DNA of 21,504 nt from Cyanobacteria bacterium OH_CBB_238 (GCA_023409995.1 JAEYQN010000006.1:1-21504), one strand, 5' to 3'. Numbered from the stretch's first letter, positions 1-8,619 are shown. Translations and numbers: made by a program. The notes: generated from the letters alone by a model not told the origin.

Positions 1-2200
1 CATATTGACTCAAGAAAGACTGCTCCTTGGCCTTTTCCAAGAATGAAAGATGCGGAAGTTGCTTATCGTCACCCACTATAACAGCCTTTTTTGCCCTGTA
101 CAAAATAGGAAAACAACTTGCTATATCACATTGAGAAGCTTCATCTATAATTGCAACATCAAATAAACCTGGCTTCATAGGTAAAGACCCAGAAACAGCA
201 TAGCTAGTCACACACCAGCAAGGAAAAGCTTCTAGAAGCGGTCTAAAATCCTCATCTTCCAATAGCCTATTTTGAAGATTTCTCTTTCTTTCGACCAAAG
301 CCTTTGTGTGAATGATTAATCGTTGACGTTTAATTTGGTCTCTCAACAAGCCTTTTAAGGCTTCTCTTCGTTTATTTCTAAGAATATCGACGGCAAGAGT
401 TCTTTGTTTTTTCTTCAAATGCTTTATTTGAGAAAGCATCTGATGCAAATTTCCTATTTTATATATTTGCCCTTCAATAACTCTGGCTTTTGCAGCATAC
501 TCACTAATAGAAAGCTCTTGTCTTAATCTATAAATATCTTCTTGCTCTTGCATAAATGCAGATATTTTTAGTAATTTTTTAAGCTTAAAACCATTAATTT
601 TATTTGAAAGATTCACAAATAATCCTGTTTTTTCAAGATTTTTTTCTAACTTTGAAAGAAGAGAATCTACTTGTGTTATTTCATCTTTTTTAAGCTTATT
701 TTTTATAAATAAAGATTGACCTAAAAGTTTTTCATTTTCGTTTTTTTCAGTAATTAAACTCTGCCACTCTTCTTCCAGTTTTATAATTTGGTCACATTTT
801 GTTTCTAATTCTCTAATAGAAGATATTAGGTTGTGCATATCTTTTACATCAACCAAAACAGCATTTTCATATCCTGTATCTAAATCCACTTTATTTGAAA
901 TTAAATCCTGAAGCTGAAATGCAAGTTGCTTTTGATAATTAACCCTTCCTGCTCTCAATGCAAGGTATGGAGCACCCAATTCATTCAACCGTTCAGCAAC
1001 AACATCTGTAGCTTTATCCATTCTAGAAGCAACCAAAACAGTCTTTCCGTTGGCAATTAAGTGAGCAACCAAGTTAACTATTGTTTGAGATTTTCCTGTT
1101 CCCGGGGGACCATAAACAGCTACTAGAGGATTCTCTTCTATTTTTTTTATTACATCTTCTTGAGAATCACTCAAAGACAATGGCGTAACCGCAGCAAAAT
1201 CTTTTGATAATTTTTCTTTCTTCAAAGGCTTTTCTAGCAACTTACCTTTGGTTTGAAGATATTCTTCATTCACAACATGTAAAGCGGTTTCTCTAAATAA
1301 CCCGCTTGGTTTTTCAGAAATTTGAGTTAGTTCATGCAAGACCCCAGCCGTTACTACTGGCCTTTTAGTTAAAATTATTGCACTTTGATTCGTTAAATAT
1401 ACTTTGTCAATTTTAACTTTTTGTTTCGGTTTTTCATTTTCTTCTGTGACTTCTTCCAAGTTATCATAATTAATAACCGCATTTGCATTAATAAGGTTTG
1501 CTGGCGATGTTGATAAATTATTTTCCGTTTCATCATCTTCGTGAGTGAGCTTTATTTGAACATCAGGAACAAGGGACTTCAATGTTGTAAGAAAAATTTG
1601 CAAACTTTCTTCGGTTAATGGCAGTTCAGGAACTACTTCTAGTAACCCATCAAGCATATGTTCCATTTCATCTTCGTCATCTGTCTTATTCATAAGTGCT
1701 GTTAGAGCACCAGTATTTAAAGATAAAACTTCATCTTGTAGAACACAATTTATATTTAGCCCTTCCCTCTCGAGCTTACAAGGCATGTATAAAAGCGGGG
1801 TAAGAAATTCATTTTGTCTGCGGCTTTTGTTGCTTTTTCCAACTAAAAACAAATACCCATAAATTAAATATTTGTCTTTTTGACTCATCTCAGTCTGAAT
1901 CATCAATTCTGTCAAATAGCTGCTTGAACCATCAAGTTTCAATGGTTCATTAAATCTTGTAAATAATCTTTCTTCCAGCAGCATTGAATTCTCTACATTT
2001 TCTATAGAATAATCTTCAGGAAGCAAAATAGAGTCATTATTATTAATAAAAATCCATTTATTATCTTTATCTTGTTTTAAATTTCTAAATGTAGAACTTT
2101 TAACTTCTTCTCTTACACAATCGTGCAAATATAGACTAAGCCTCTTTATAAAACTATTATGAAAGGCTGAATTTAATATTTTAGTTGCTTCTTGCAGCAT
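1..2200 (-). CDS. Superfamily-1 DNA/RNA helicase, DUF4011-like type (C-terminus cut off by window edge)
   Basis: The first 733 residues of an SF1 helicase of the Dna2/NAM7/Upf1-like group can be read on the minus strand. An N-terminal region of about 350 residues contains a TPLLYMPCKLER stretch near residue 134 that resembles the DUF4011 domain often fused to these helicases. It is followed by a Q-motif-like SDSQ, Walker A GPPGTGKS at residues 364-371, and a long Lys/Glu-rich, probably coiled-coil insertion (about 410-640). Walker B DEAS lies at 686-689 and the motif III region GDDKQL at about 709-714. These motifs indicate NTP-dependent nucleic-acid unwinding. The start is ATG at 2198-2200, preceded by an AGGTGA SD. 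The remaining helicase motifs and any C-terminal nuclease lie outside the window, so its role (repair, RNA work or phage defence) cannot be told. An extended -10 promoter lies about 90 bases upstream. Confidence 0.85.
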   Translation of the reverse strand, partial: MLQEATKILNSAFHNSFIKRLSLYLHDCVREEVKSSTFRNLKQDKDNKWIFINNNDSILLPEDYSIENVENSMLLEERLFTRFNEPLKLDGSSSYLTELMIQTEMSQKDKYLIYGYLFLVGKSNKSRRQNEFLTPLLYMPCKLEREGLNINCVLQDEVLSLNTGALTALMNKTDDEDEMEHMLDGLLEVVPELPLTEESLQIFLTTLKSLVPDVQIKLTHEDDETENNLSTSPANLINANAVINYDNLEEVTEENEKPKQKVKIDKVYLTNQSAIILTKRPVVTAGVLHELTQISEKPSGLFRETALHVVNEEYLQTKGKLLEKPLKKEKLSKDFAAVTPLSLSDSQEDVIKKIEENPLVAVYGPPGTGKSQTIVNLVAHLIANGKTVLVASRMDKATDVVAERLNELGAPYLALRAGRVNYQKQLAFQLQDLISNKVDLDTGYENAVLVDVKDMHNLISSIRELETKCDQIIKLEEEWQSLITEKNENEKLLGQSLFIKNKLKKDEITQVDSLLSKLEKNLEKTGLFVNLSNKINGFKLKKLLKISAFMQEQEDIYRLRQELSISEYAAKARVIEGQIYKIGNLHQMLSQIKHLKKKQRTLAVDILRNKRREALKGLLRDQIKRQRLIIHTKALVERKRNLQNRLLEDEDFRPLLEAFPCWCVTSYAVSGSLPMKPGLFDVAIIDEASQCDIASCFPILYRAKKAVIVGDDKQLPHLSFLEKAKEQSFLSQY

Positions 2201-2287
2201 ATTATCACCTAATTTTAGCTACTATCCTAAAAGTAAAATGCCGCATCTATATAAATTAGAGCATAATACTAACTTTTCCATTAGGCA

Positions 2288-2296
2288 ATTATAACA
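2288..2296 (-). promoter_or_regulatory. Extended -10 promoter for the helicase gene
   Basis: On the minus strand the sequence reads TGTTATAAT, a consensus -10 hexamer with the TG extension. It lies about 90 bases upstream of the helicase ATG, just beyond the stop of the upstream glycosyltransferase gene. No good -35 is visible, which is acceptable for an extended -10. Confidence 0.5.
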
Positions 2297-2297
2297 C

Positions 2298-2315
2298 TGT
2301 TTATCTAAATAAACA
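2298..2315 (-). repeat. Perfect 7-bp inverted repeat over the glycosyltransferase stop codon
   Basis: TGTTTAT and ATAAACA flank a 4-base loop that begins at the stop codon of the glycosyltransferase gene. The dyad sits immediately upstream of the helicase -10 element. It could be a weak terminator hairpin (no U-tract follows) or an operator overlapping the helicase promoter. AT-rich DNA also yields such dyads by chance. Confidence 0.3.
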
Positions 2316-3288
2316 AAGTCTTCATCAGGCTTTTTAAAGTCGAAATATCAAACGAAAAGATGATTTTTTGAATTATTCTCCAAACATTTGCTCTATTAAA
2401 CTTATCAACAAAAAAAGAATAGTTAGACATTATAAAAACGAGCATGCTTTGCCTAATTAATTTATTATTTTTAATATAATTTTGCTGCGTTTTTGTTTTT
2501 AAATATCTTACGCTCCCAAAAACAGGGTTAGCTAAAGAATAATTAGCCGTATGTTTTCGGTAAGCATATAAAGGCTTATATATAACCGCGCTTGATCCAA
2601 TTAAGTGGGCAAAAGAAAAAACAAATTTGTCTGAAGTAATTTTTATGTGTTGCGGATTTTTAACCTGAAGCAATAACTCACACACGCTTTTTCTTATCAT
2701 GCCTGAAGTTGCAGGAGCCCAATGCCAAGTAGCAAAACTATATTTATCGTTAGATAAAAGTTTCACATCAGGTTCAGCCTCATCAATTTTTAAAATATTC
2801 TTAACTTCAACAGCAGTAGAAGCATCAAGATTATAAGATTCTGTTTTTTTCTGAGGACAATCAATTGAAGCAAAAGAATGTACAGTTCCTCTCTCATCTA
2901 TATCAAAGTTTTGACAGCTTGTAAGAGCAACCGAAGATTTCAAGTGGGCTTCAACATGTACAAGGGCATAATTATCTAATAAAACATCATCGCCATCTAT
3001 TTGCGATATAAATTCTCCACTCGCTTTTTCCACCCCTTGCAAAAAACAAGCAAGTTGACCTATGTTTTTCTTGTTTTTTATAAAATAAATATTCAAACCA
3101 GAAGAGGATCTTATAAATTCTTCAATTATTGAGCATGTTGCGTCCAGAGAATTATCATCAACAACAATAATCTCAATATTTTCATACTTTTGTTTTTTTA
3201 CACTCTCCAAGCACTCTAATATGAATTTCTCAAAATTATGAGAAATCACAACAAAAGAAACTTTTGGTAACTTAAACATATCTGACAC
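2305..3288 (-). CDS. Family 2 glycosyltransferase (GT-A fold)
   Basis: This 327-residue protein transfers a sugar from a nucleotide-sugar donor, probably onto an envelope polysaccharide or lipid acceptor at the cytoplasmic face of the membrane. The N-terminal GT2 signature is complete. VSFVVISHN opens the first strand (10-18), VDDNS at 43-47 binds the nucleotide, and QIDGDD at 96-101 is the metal-binding DXD motif. There is no transmembrane helix in the catalytic part, so it is a soluble or peripheral enzyme. The start is GTG at 3286-3288, because a GAGGT SD sits 5 bases before it. The ATG three codons later has a poorer spacing. It follows bioC by 46 bases and may be read from the same transcript. 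Donor and acceptor cannot be told from sequence. Confidence 0.85.
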   Translation of the reverse strand: MSDMFKLPKVSFVVISHNFEKFILECLESVKKQKYENIEIIVVDDNSLDATCSIIEEFIRSSSGLNIYFIKNKKNIGQLACFLQGVEKASGEFISQIDGDDVLLDNYALVHVEAHLKSSVALTSCQNFDIDERGTVHSFASIDCPQKKTESYNLDASTAVEVKNILKIDEAEPDVKLLSNDKYSFATWHWAPATSGMIRKSVCELLLQVKNPQHIKITSDKFVFSFAHLIGSSAVIYKPLYAYRKHTANYSLANPVFGSVRYLKTKTQQNYIKNNKLIRQSMLVFIMSNYSFFVDKFNRANVWRIIQKIIFSFDISTLKSLMKTLFI

Positions 3289-3334
3289 AAAATACCTCGT
3301 ATAATGATATTCTACTGTCTATTTGTTTTTTTGT

Positions 3335-4072
3335 CTAAAATCTTTTGGATGCAATCACATACATAGGGTTGTATGTAAGCATAAACTTATCACCTTGGTA
3401 ATAGTTTTGCTTATAGCTCTTTTCCATATTTTTAAGATCAGAAACACACATCTTTTTGGAAGAAATAGCATTAACACCTGTTAGCCTGATGTGCCTTAAT
3501 AAATCTTTAAATGAATCAAACTCGAGTTCATGCACGTCTTCGCTTATATGCACTATATCAAAAAACTCTGACAAAATCATCGACATCTCGGATATAGACA
3601 AATAGGTTAAAGAAATACCCGTTATTTTTTCTATTTCCCTATAATTTTGAGTACTAAACGTCGAAAATGCAAAAATACCCTCAGAAGTTAAAGTCATTGC
3701 TATTTTTTTTATTAAGTTTACCTTATCTGAAGACCATTGTAATGCTGCATTAGATATTATAAGATCCATATTAATTGGGAACTCAACAGAATCAAAATCA
3801 CCTTCTATAAAAATTTTCTTTTCGTCTGTATCAATAAAACCACAGCACTCTTTAACAATATCATTTATATAAAATTGTTTATAATCATTTTTTTCTACAA
3901 TTAACTCTGTCAAAAGTCCTGTTCCTGCACCAATTTCTAAGATTCTATAAAAATCTTTTTTAGGACAAAGCGATATCAACTTACTCGCCATTTTTTTTTG
4001 AACTATTGCATTATCATTGTATGTTGAAAGATTTTTTTTAAAGCTATTTTTTACACACTCTTTATCAATCAT
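3335..4072 (-). CDS. bioC: Malonyl-ACP O-methyltransferase BioC
   Basis: BioC uses S-adenosylmethionine to methylate malonyl-ACP, which disguises it so that fatty-acid synthesis can extend it to a pimeloyl chain for biotin. The 245 residues begin with the family hallmark FKKNLSTYNDNAIVQKKMA (about 11-29). Next come the SAM-binding ILEIGAGTGLLTE near 45-57 and the characteristic SNAALQWSSD in the middle, followed by a GIFAFSTF strand. Its length is slightly below the usual 250-280. The start ATG overlaps the bioG stop codon as ATGA, a 4-base overlap that indicates translational coupling. Family assignment is secure because it is paired with BioG. Confidence 0.92.
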   Translation of the reverse strand: MIDKECVKNSFKKNLSTYNDNAIVQKKMASKLISLCPKKDFYRILEIGAGTGLLTELIVEKNDYKQFYINDIVKECCGFIDTDEKKIFIEGDFDSVEFPINMDLIISNAALQWSSDKVNLIKKIAMTLTSEGIFAFSTFSTQNYREIEKITGISLTYLSISEMSMILSEFFDIVHISEDVHELEFDSFKDLLRHIRLTGVNAISSKKMCVSDLKNMEKSYKQNYYQGDKFMLTYNPMYVIASKRF

Positions 4073-4710
4073 AAAGACATTATCTCATCAAAAGTTTTAT
4101 ATTTATAAAATAAAAAATGACCAGCTTCAACATTAGTAACTTTAGAAAAACTCCAATAGTTTATTTGACTTTTTGCTGGAAAAATCTTGTCTGAAGAAGA
4201 AATAATGGTCTCATCATATTCAAATGCAGCCTCTTTAAGCTCTAAAGAATATTCTTTTATCTTTTCCAGTTCTAATTTACACGAAGCAGATTCTCTACTT
4301 GGCATATGGTTCAAAAAATATTCATAATCCAAGTCATTATCAAACATTTTAGAATAAAACTTTATTATTGATTCCTCTGAAATTGCACTTAAAGTCATTT
4401 CAAATATTTTCGGATTTATTCCACAAATTTTATCGATCGGTTTTAATGTTCCATTTATTGCAAGCTTGTAAATGAACGGTGGTAAATTTTTAGTTAGTTG
4501 AGCAATAAACACACCATATGAAAAAGCAATTAGATAAAAAGCCTTGTGATTACTGAAATCAAAATCAAGATCTAAACTAGAATAATCATATACAAATAAA
4601 ACATCAAAATTCTCAGAACTTAAACATTCAAAAGGTTTTTCATCCATAGCCCAGCCGCAAAAGAAAACAATTAATTTATCTGATTTATTATTTATAAAAA
4701 AAGTCTTCAC
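4069..4710 (-). CDS. bioG: Pimeloyl-ACP methyl ester esterase BioG (first copy)
   Basis: BioG hydrolyses the methyl ester of pimeloyl-ACP, ending the BioC-initiated chain extension and releasing pimeloyl-ACP for the later biotin enzymes. The 213-residue alpha/beta hydrolase shows the family pattern: FFCGWAMD at 16-23, nucleophile motif AFSYGVF with Ser64, AINGTLKPI in the middle, SSDKIFP with probable catalytic Asp174, and AGHF with His198. The best start is GTG at 4708-4710. A GAGGA SD lies 5 bases upstream, and the N-terminus then aligns residue for residue with the second copy at 20530. An upstream TTG four codons earlier is less likely because it overlaps this SD. The gene is the first of a coupled bioG-bioC pair and lies 39 bases after gltX, just past a terminator-like hairpin. 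Confidence 0.9.
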   Translation of the reverse strand: MKTFFINNKSDKLIVFFCGWAMDEKPFECLSSENFDVLFVYDYSSLDLDFDFSNHKAFYLIAFSYGVFIAQLTKNLPPFIYKLAINGTLKPIDKICGINPKIFEMTLSAISEESIIKFYSKMFDNDLDYEYFLNHMPSRESASCKLELEKIKEYSLELKEAAFEYDETIISSSDKIFPAKSQINYWSFSKVTNVEAGHFLFYKYKTFDEIMSL

Positions 4711-4724
4711 AATTATCCTCAATA

Positions 4725-4748
4725 AAAAAGCCCAATTGTGGGCTTTTT
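4725..4748 (-). terminator. Terminator-like hairpin between gltX and bioG
   Basis: A perfect 10-bp stem (AAAAAGCCCA / TGGGCTTTTT) encloses a 4-base loop. Read on the minus strand it ends in a T-run of six, as expected for intrinsic termination after gltX. The bioG SD begins only 4 bases past the stem, so bioG must be reached by read-through or from a promoter inside gltX. Confidence 0.75.
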
Positions 4749-4749
4749 C

Positions 4750-6192
4750 TTACTTTATTGCCTTTTTAATTCTATTTTGAACCTTGTCTTTTCCAAGAAT
4801 TTGTATCACCGCACTAATGTCAGCACCATGCGTTCTACCTGTAAGCGCTGCTCTTATTGCCCACATTGTTTCCTTTGGCTTTACTCCTTTTTCTTTAAAT
4901 AAAGTTCTCACAGACGCCAAATCATCATGAAGCTTTTCTTCATTATCAAAACTCCATTCAGCCAAATTGGACAAAACTTCTTTTAAAACTAACTGGGAAT
5001 TACTTGCATTGAGAACATTTTCTTCCACACCCTCTTCAAAAGAAACATCTTCACCAAAGAAGTATTCCACATCCTTAGTTATATCAGACAACACCGTTAT
5101 TGGCTCGCGGGTGACTTCAACCATTTTTTCAAGTTTATCTTCTGATAATTCACTCAAATCATATTTTGAAAGATAAGGCTTAATTCTTTTTGTAAGTTCT
5201 TTTACATCCATTTTTTTAATATATTGGCCATTCATCCAGTTTAATTTATCATATTCAAATACCGAATTTGAAGATGAAACTTCTGCTATCCTGAAATCTT
5301 GAGCAATTTCATTAATATCTTTAATTTCAACTCCGTCAGATGGAGACCAGCCAAGCAAAGCAACAAAATTGACCAAAGCTTCAGTTAAGTAACCTTTTTC
5401 AACAAATTCGCTTACTGCAGTTGCGCCATGTCTTTTTGACAATTTACTCCTGTCTGGAGCAAGAATCATTCCGAGATGACCGAATTGAGGAACCTCAGCA
5501 CCTAATGCTTCATAAATCATTATTTGTTTTGGCGTGTTTGAGATATGATCCTCACCTCTGATTATGTGAGATATTTTCATTAACATATCGTCGACAACAA
5601 CTGCAAAATTATAAGTAGGGGTTCCATTTGATTTCATAATCACAAAATCACCAATCAAATTATTATCAAATTTCAACTCACCTTTTACAAGGTCAACAAA
5701 TTTTGTCTCACCATCAGGAACTTTAAATCTGATCGAAGGAACGACTCCTTTAGCTTTCAACGCCTCTTTTTGCTCTTGCGTTAGGTCTAAACATTTACGA
5801 GAATATTTATGAGCTTGTTTATTTTGTATAGACAATTCCTTTTCAGCATCTAATTCTTCCTGAGTACAGAAACACTCGTAGGCAAATCCTTTATCTACAA
5901 GCATTTTTGCATATTTAGGATACATATCAAATCTTTCGGATTGTTGGTACGGTCCATATTCACCTCCAACATCCGGGCCTTCATCCCAATTCAACCCTAA
6001 TGCCTTCAAACTATCATATATATTTTGAGTATACTCTTGATTAGAACGCTCCAAATCTGTATCTTCAATCCTTAAAACAAATTTTGCATTATTTTTCTTT
6101 GCAAACAGATAATTAAATAATGCGGTTCTTGCTGTTCCAACATGTAAATTACCGCTTGGTGATGGCGCAATTCTAACTCTTACTTCGCTCAT
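4750..6192 (-). CDS. gltX: Glutamyl-tRNA synthetase
   Basis: This class I aminoacyl-tRNA synthetase of 480 residues charges tRNA(Glu) with glutamate in the cytoplasm. The ATP-binding HIGH-type motif is HVGT at 17-20 and the KMSKS-type loop is KLSKR at 250-254. RIEDTDLERS at 41-50 and RGEDHISNTPKQ at 212-223 are also family signatures. Length matches the bacterial family. The start ATG has a GGAG SD 6 bases upstream. Lineages related to cyanobacteria often use a non-discriminating enzyme that also makes Glu-tRNA(Gln) for GatCAB. That could apply here, but it cannot be decided without looking for glnS and gatCAB elsewhere. An intrinsic terminator follows directly after the stop codon. Confidence 0.97.
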   Translation of the reverse strand: MSEVRVRIAPSPSGNLHVGTARTALFNYLFAKKNNAKFVLRIEDTDLERSNQEYTQNIYDSLKALGLNWDEGPDVGGEYGPYQQSERFDMYPKYAKMLVDKGFAYECFCTQEELDAEKELSIQNKQAHKYSRKCLDLTQEQKEALKAKGVVPSIRFKVPDGETKFVDLVKGELKFDNNLIGDFVIMKSNGTPTYNFAVVVDDMLMKISHIIRGEDHISNTPKQIMIYEALGAEVPQFGHLGMILAPDRSKLSKRHGATAVSEFVEKGYLTEALVNFVALLGWSPSDGVEIKDINEIAQDFRIAEVSSSNSVFEYDKLNWMNGQYIKKMDVKELTKRIKPYLSKYDLSELSEDKLEKMVEVTREPITVLSDITKDVEYFFGEDVSFEEGVEENVLNASNSQLVLKEVLSNLAEWSFDNEEKLHDDLASVRTLFKEKGVKPKETMWAIRAALTGRTHGADISAVIQILGKDKVQNRIKKAIK

Positions 6193-6319
6193 TTTTTCTC
6201 CGTAATCTTTTTAATTTTTACAGGCAAACAAAACATTTGCACAAAATTATTTTAACTCAAAGAAAAAATCATTACAGAATTAATTTATTAAGACTGATAT
6301 TTTTAACGCTAAATAAAAA

Positions 6320-6682
6320 TCATACCAAAGTATCAAAGGAACGAGAAATATTACCATCTTCATCTGCATTTTTTACTATAAAATCTCTTATTGCAATTAT
6401 AAAATCGCTAACCTTAGACTCAGCAGTAACACCAAGTTGTTTTAAGTTCACATTATCAAAACATGCTTGCCCTTTTTCAGTCATTGTATGCGTTCTTAAA
6501 TCAAAGCAACCAGGGTTCTTCTCTATCATAGAAATACCGGAAGAAGGCCTCACGGGTTTGTACCCAAATAAATGATGAGTGTTATTAATTGCTGCCGACA
6601 ATTCTTCTGCGGTAGCCTTTTTTATTGTTTTTGCAGGAATAACAGGTACTCTACCTTGAAAACTTACTTGAGAAACACTCAT
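6320..6682 (-). CDS. Small lineage-type protein with N-terminal SFQG motif
   Basis: The function of this 120-residue protein is not recognised. It begins with a short tail carrying S-F-Q-G at residues 7-10 followed by a Pro/Val-rich segment. The rest looks globular and helical and ends in an Asp/Ser-rich tail (NADEDGNISRSF). There is no signal peptide, membrane segment or long coiled coil. The S-F-[KQ]-G motif near the N-terminus recurs in the 548-residue protein at 13236-14882, and I associate it with many Gastranaerophilales proteins of unknown role. The start is well fixed: ATG with AAGGAG 7 bases upstream. It lies between gltX and the divergent rpsO, with no obvious partner. An overlapping plus-strand frame has no SD and looks like a shadow. 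Confidence 0.7.
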   Translation of the reverse strand: MSVSQVSFQGRVPVIPAKTIKKATAEELSAAINNTHHLFGYKPVRPSSGISMIEKNPGCFDLRTHTMTEKGQACFDNVNLKQLGVTAESKVSDFIIAIRDFIVKNADEDGNISRSFDTLV

Positions 6683-6819
6683 TACGAAACTCCTTTTATT
6701 ACACTTTCATAAAGCCAGTGAATCTAAAAAATTGCCTTGTTTGTAAATTTTTCAAACCAAATAATTAACATTTGCAATAAAATCTTGAAGTGTTATTATC
6801 ATTGAACTACCATTAAATT

Positions 6820-6825
6820 TATAAT
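6820..6825 (+). promoter_or_regulatory. -10 element (TATAAT) for rpsO
   Basis: A consensus TATAAT lies 52 bases before the rpsO start. The -35 is poor: TTGAAC at 6802-6807 leaves only 12 bases between the elements. The leader of about 45 bases could hold an S15 autoregulatory structure, but I could not identify one. Confidence 0.45.
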
Positions 6826-6877
6826 GAAAACTTACACCACCGAAAAGTAAGAATTTAATTAAGAAAAGGAAATACAG

Positions 6878-7147
6878 ATGCCAATAAATTTAAAGAACAA
6901 AAGTGAAATTATTTCAAAATTTGGTAAAGACGCTAAAGATACAGGCAGTGCAGAAGTTCAAATTGCAATGCTAAGCCAAAAAATCAACGAACTTACAGAA
7001 CATTTGAAAATCAATGCTAAAGATTTTCAAGGCAGACGTGGGTTATTAATGATGGTAGGTCAAAGAAAAAGACTTTTATCTTATCTAAAAAGCAAAAATA
7101 TCGAATCTTATAGAGAATTAATTAAAAAGCTAAATATCAGAGGATAA
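6878..7147 (+). CDS. rpsO: 30S ribosomal protein S15
   Basis: S15 binds 16S rRNA early in assembly of the small subunit and contacts the 50S side through bridge B4. The 89 residues match the usual length exactly. The family signature runs from [16 protein letters not shown] (about 21-36) through NELTEHLK and the central [19 protein letters not shown] block (51-69), and the chain ends with [12 protein letters not shown]. An AAAGGA-type SD precedes the ATG. It is monocistronic: a strong hairpin terminator follows immediately and metK has its own promoter. In many bacteria S15 represses its own translation by binding its mRNA leader. That is plausible here but not shown. Confidence 0.98.
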   Translation: MPINLKNKSEIISKFGKDAKDTGSAEVQIAMLSQKINELTEHLKINAKDFQGRRGLLMMVGQRKRLLSYLKSKNIESYRELIKKLNIRG

Positions 7148-7162
7148 TAATTAAAATTTAAT

Positions 7163-7194
7163 AAAAAACACCCTAGTTTGCTAGGGTGTTTTTT
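7163..7194 (+). terminator. Strong intrinsic terminator after rpsO
   Basis: A perfect 14-bp stem (AAAAAACACCCTAG with its complement) closes on a TTTG loop and ends in a run of six T. It starts 16 bases after the rpsO stop codon. The symmetric A/T flanks would let it act in both directions, but only the plus strand has a gene to terminate here. Confidence 0.95.
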
Positions 7195-7217
7195 ATTAAG
7201 CAACAATGGTTCAAAAT

Positions 7218-7246
7218 TTGACCTAATTCAGCTTTTAGATTACTAT
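7218..7246 (+). promoter_or_regulatory. Sigma-70-type promoter for metK
   Basis: TTGACC and TACTAT are separated by exactly 17 bases. The predicted transcript starts about 36 bases before the metK ATG. That leader is too short for any known SAM riboswitch. Confidence 0.7.
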
Positions 7247-7289
7247 TTTAATAGTATTATGGTTAGTTCTAACGAAGAAAGAAGGGCAT

Positions 7290-8561
7290 ATGAGCTCAAA
7301 AAAATACTTATTCACATCAGAATCTGTAACTGAAGGACATCCTGACAAAATATGTGATCAGATTTCTGATGCTATACTTGATGAATTTTTATCAAAAGAT
7401 CAAAAATCAAGAGTTGCCGCAGAAACAACTGTAACAACAGGAATAGTTCTTGTTTGTGGAGAAATAACTTCAAGCTGTTATGTTGATATTCCTCAAGTTG
7501 TAAGAAATACAATAAAAAACATTGGATATGAAGGTTCTACTGGTGGTGGCTTTGATTGTAACAATTGCGCTGTGTTAACTAGCATTGATGAGCAATCAAC
7601 AGATATCGCAGGTGGTGTAAATAAAGCGTTTGAAACACGAGAAAATAATGCAGCAACTGGAACAACAGAAACCGAGAATATAGGGGCAGGCGACCAAGGA
7701 ATAATGTTTGGTTTTGCTTGTAACGAAACACCTGAATTAATGCCATTACCAATAAGCTTAGCCCATAGACTAGCTTACAGACTTTCTGAAGTCAGAAAAC
7801 AAGGTATATTAAATTATTTAAGACCAGATGGTAAATCTCAAGTAACTGTTGAATATGAAAATGATAAACCAGTAAGAATTGATACTGTAGTAATTTCTAC
7901 ACAACATGATCCTGAAATTAATGGTTCTGCAGATAACACGCTTGTACAAGAAACAATAAAAAGCGACATAATTAAACACGTTATTGAACCAGTCTTTGCT
8001 CAAGATGAATTAAAGCCAGACGAAAATACGAAATATCTAATTAATCCATCAGGGCGTTTCGTAATAGGGGGTCCACAAGGAGATGCTGGACTAACTGGCA
8101 GAAAAATAATAGTCGATACTTATGGTGGATATTCAAGACACGGTGGCGGCGCATTTAGTGGTAAAGATCCGACAAAAGTTGATAGATCAGCAGCATATGC
8201 AGCTAGATATGTAGCTAAAAACGTTGTTGCAGCAGGACTTGCTGAAAAATGCGAAATTGAATTAGCTTATGCAATCGGAGTTGCTCAACCTGTTTCGATA
8301 ATGGTTGACACCTTTGGCACCGGAAAAGTATCTGATGATGATATTATGTGTTTAATTACACAAATATTTGATCTTAGACCTGTTTCTATTATAAATCAAT
8401 TTGATTTAAGAAACCTACCTGCAAAAAATGGTGGTAAATTCTACCAAAGACTGGCAGCTTATGGACATATGGGACGTAGCGACTTAGAAGTTCCATGGGA
8501 AAGAACAGATAAAATAGATGAGCTTAAAAAAGTTCTTGATTGCTGCTGTAACTCAAAATAG
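7290..8561 (+). CDS. metK: S-adenosylmethionine synthase
   Basis: MetK makes S-adenosylmethionine from methionine and ATP, the methyl donor for BioC and most other methyltransferases. The 423 residues contain the substrate-binding EGHPDK at 15-20 (His17), [12 protein letters not shown] starting at 132, and the P-loop-like GGGAFSGKD in the C-terminal half. Its length is somewhat above the common 385-400. The excess lies partly in the stretch around residues 110-131 before GAGDQG. The chain ends oddly in three consecutive cysteines (DCCCNSK). The ATG has an AAGG SD. It sits behind its own promoter and 87 bases before ilvB, with a hairpin between them. Confidence 0.98.
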   Translation: MSSKKYLFTSESVTEGHPDKICDQISDAILDEFLSKDQKSRVAAETTVTTGIVLVCGEITSSCYVDIPQVVRNTIKNIGYEGSTGGGFDCNNCAVLTSIDEQSTDIAGGVNKAFETRENNAATGTTETENIGAGDQGIMFGFACNETPELMPLPISLAHRLAYRLSEVRKQGILNYLRPDGKSQVTVEYENDKPVRIDTVVISTQHDPEINGSADNTLVQETIKSDIIKHVIEPVFAQDELKPDENTKYLINPSGRFVIGGPQGDAGLTGRKIIVDTYGGYSRHGGGAFSGKDPTKVDRSAAYAARYVAKNVVAAGLAEKCEIELAYAIGVAQPVSIMVDTFGTGKVSDDDIMCLITQIFDLRPVSIINQFDLRNLPAKNGGKFYQRLAAYGHMGRSDLEVPWERTDKIDELKKVLDCCCNSK

Positions 8562-8591
8562 CACGTTGCATAAAATCTAATAAAATAACAT

Positions 8592-8619
8592 TGTCGGAAG
8601 CAACAAAAAGCTTCCGGCA
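8592..8619 (+). terminator. Hairpin between metK and ilvB (terminator or attenuator-like)
   Basis: A 10-bp stem, TGTCGGAAGC with GCTTCCGGCA including one U-G pair, closes an 8-base A-rich loop. No U-tract follows, so it is not a standard intrinsic terminator. It may stabilise the metK 3' end, partly terminate, or control entry into ilvBN. No leader peptide was found upstream of ilvB. Confidence 0.45.

Noticed and set aside
6237..6575. A 112-residue plus-strand frame antisense to the SFQG protein
   Set aside because: No SD and no recognisable features. The minus-strand frame has an AAGGAG SD and the lineage motif.
6710..6770. Inverted repeat TTGTTTG/CAAACCAA upstream of the SFQG gene
   Set aside because: Imperfect and short in AT-rich DNA, not aligned with any promoter element.
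7247..7289. SAM riboswitch in front of metK
   Set aside because: Only about 36 leader bases follow the likely transcription start, too short for any known SAM riboswitch class, and no matching fold is visible.
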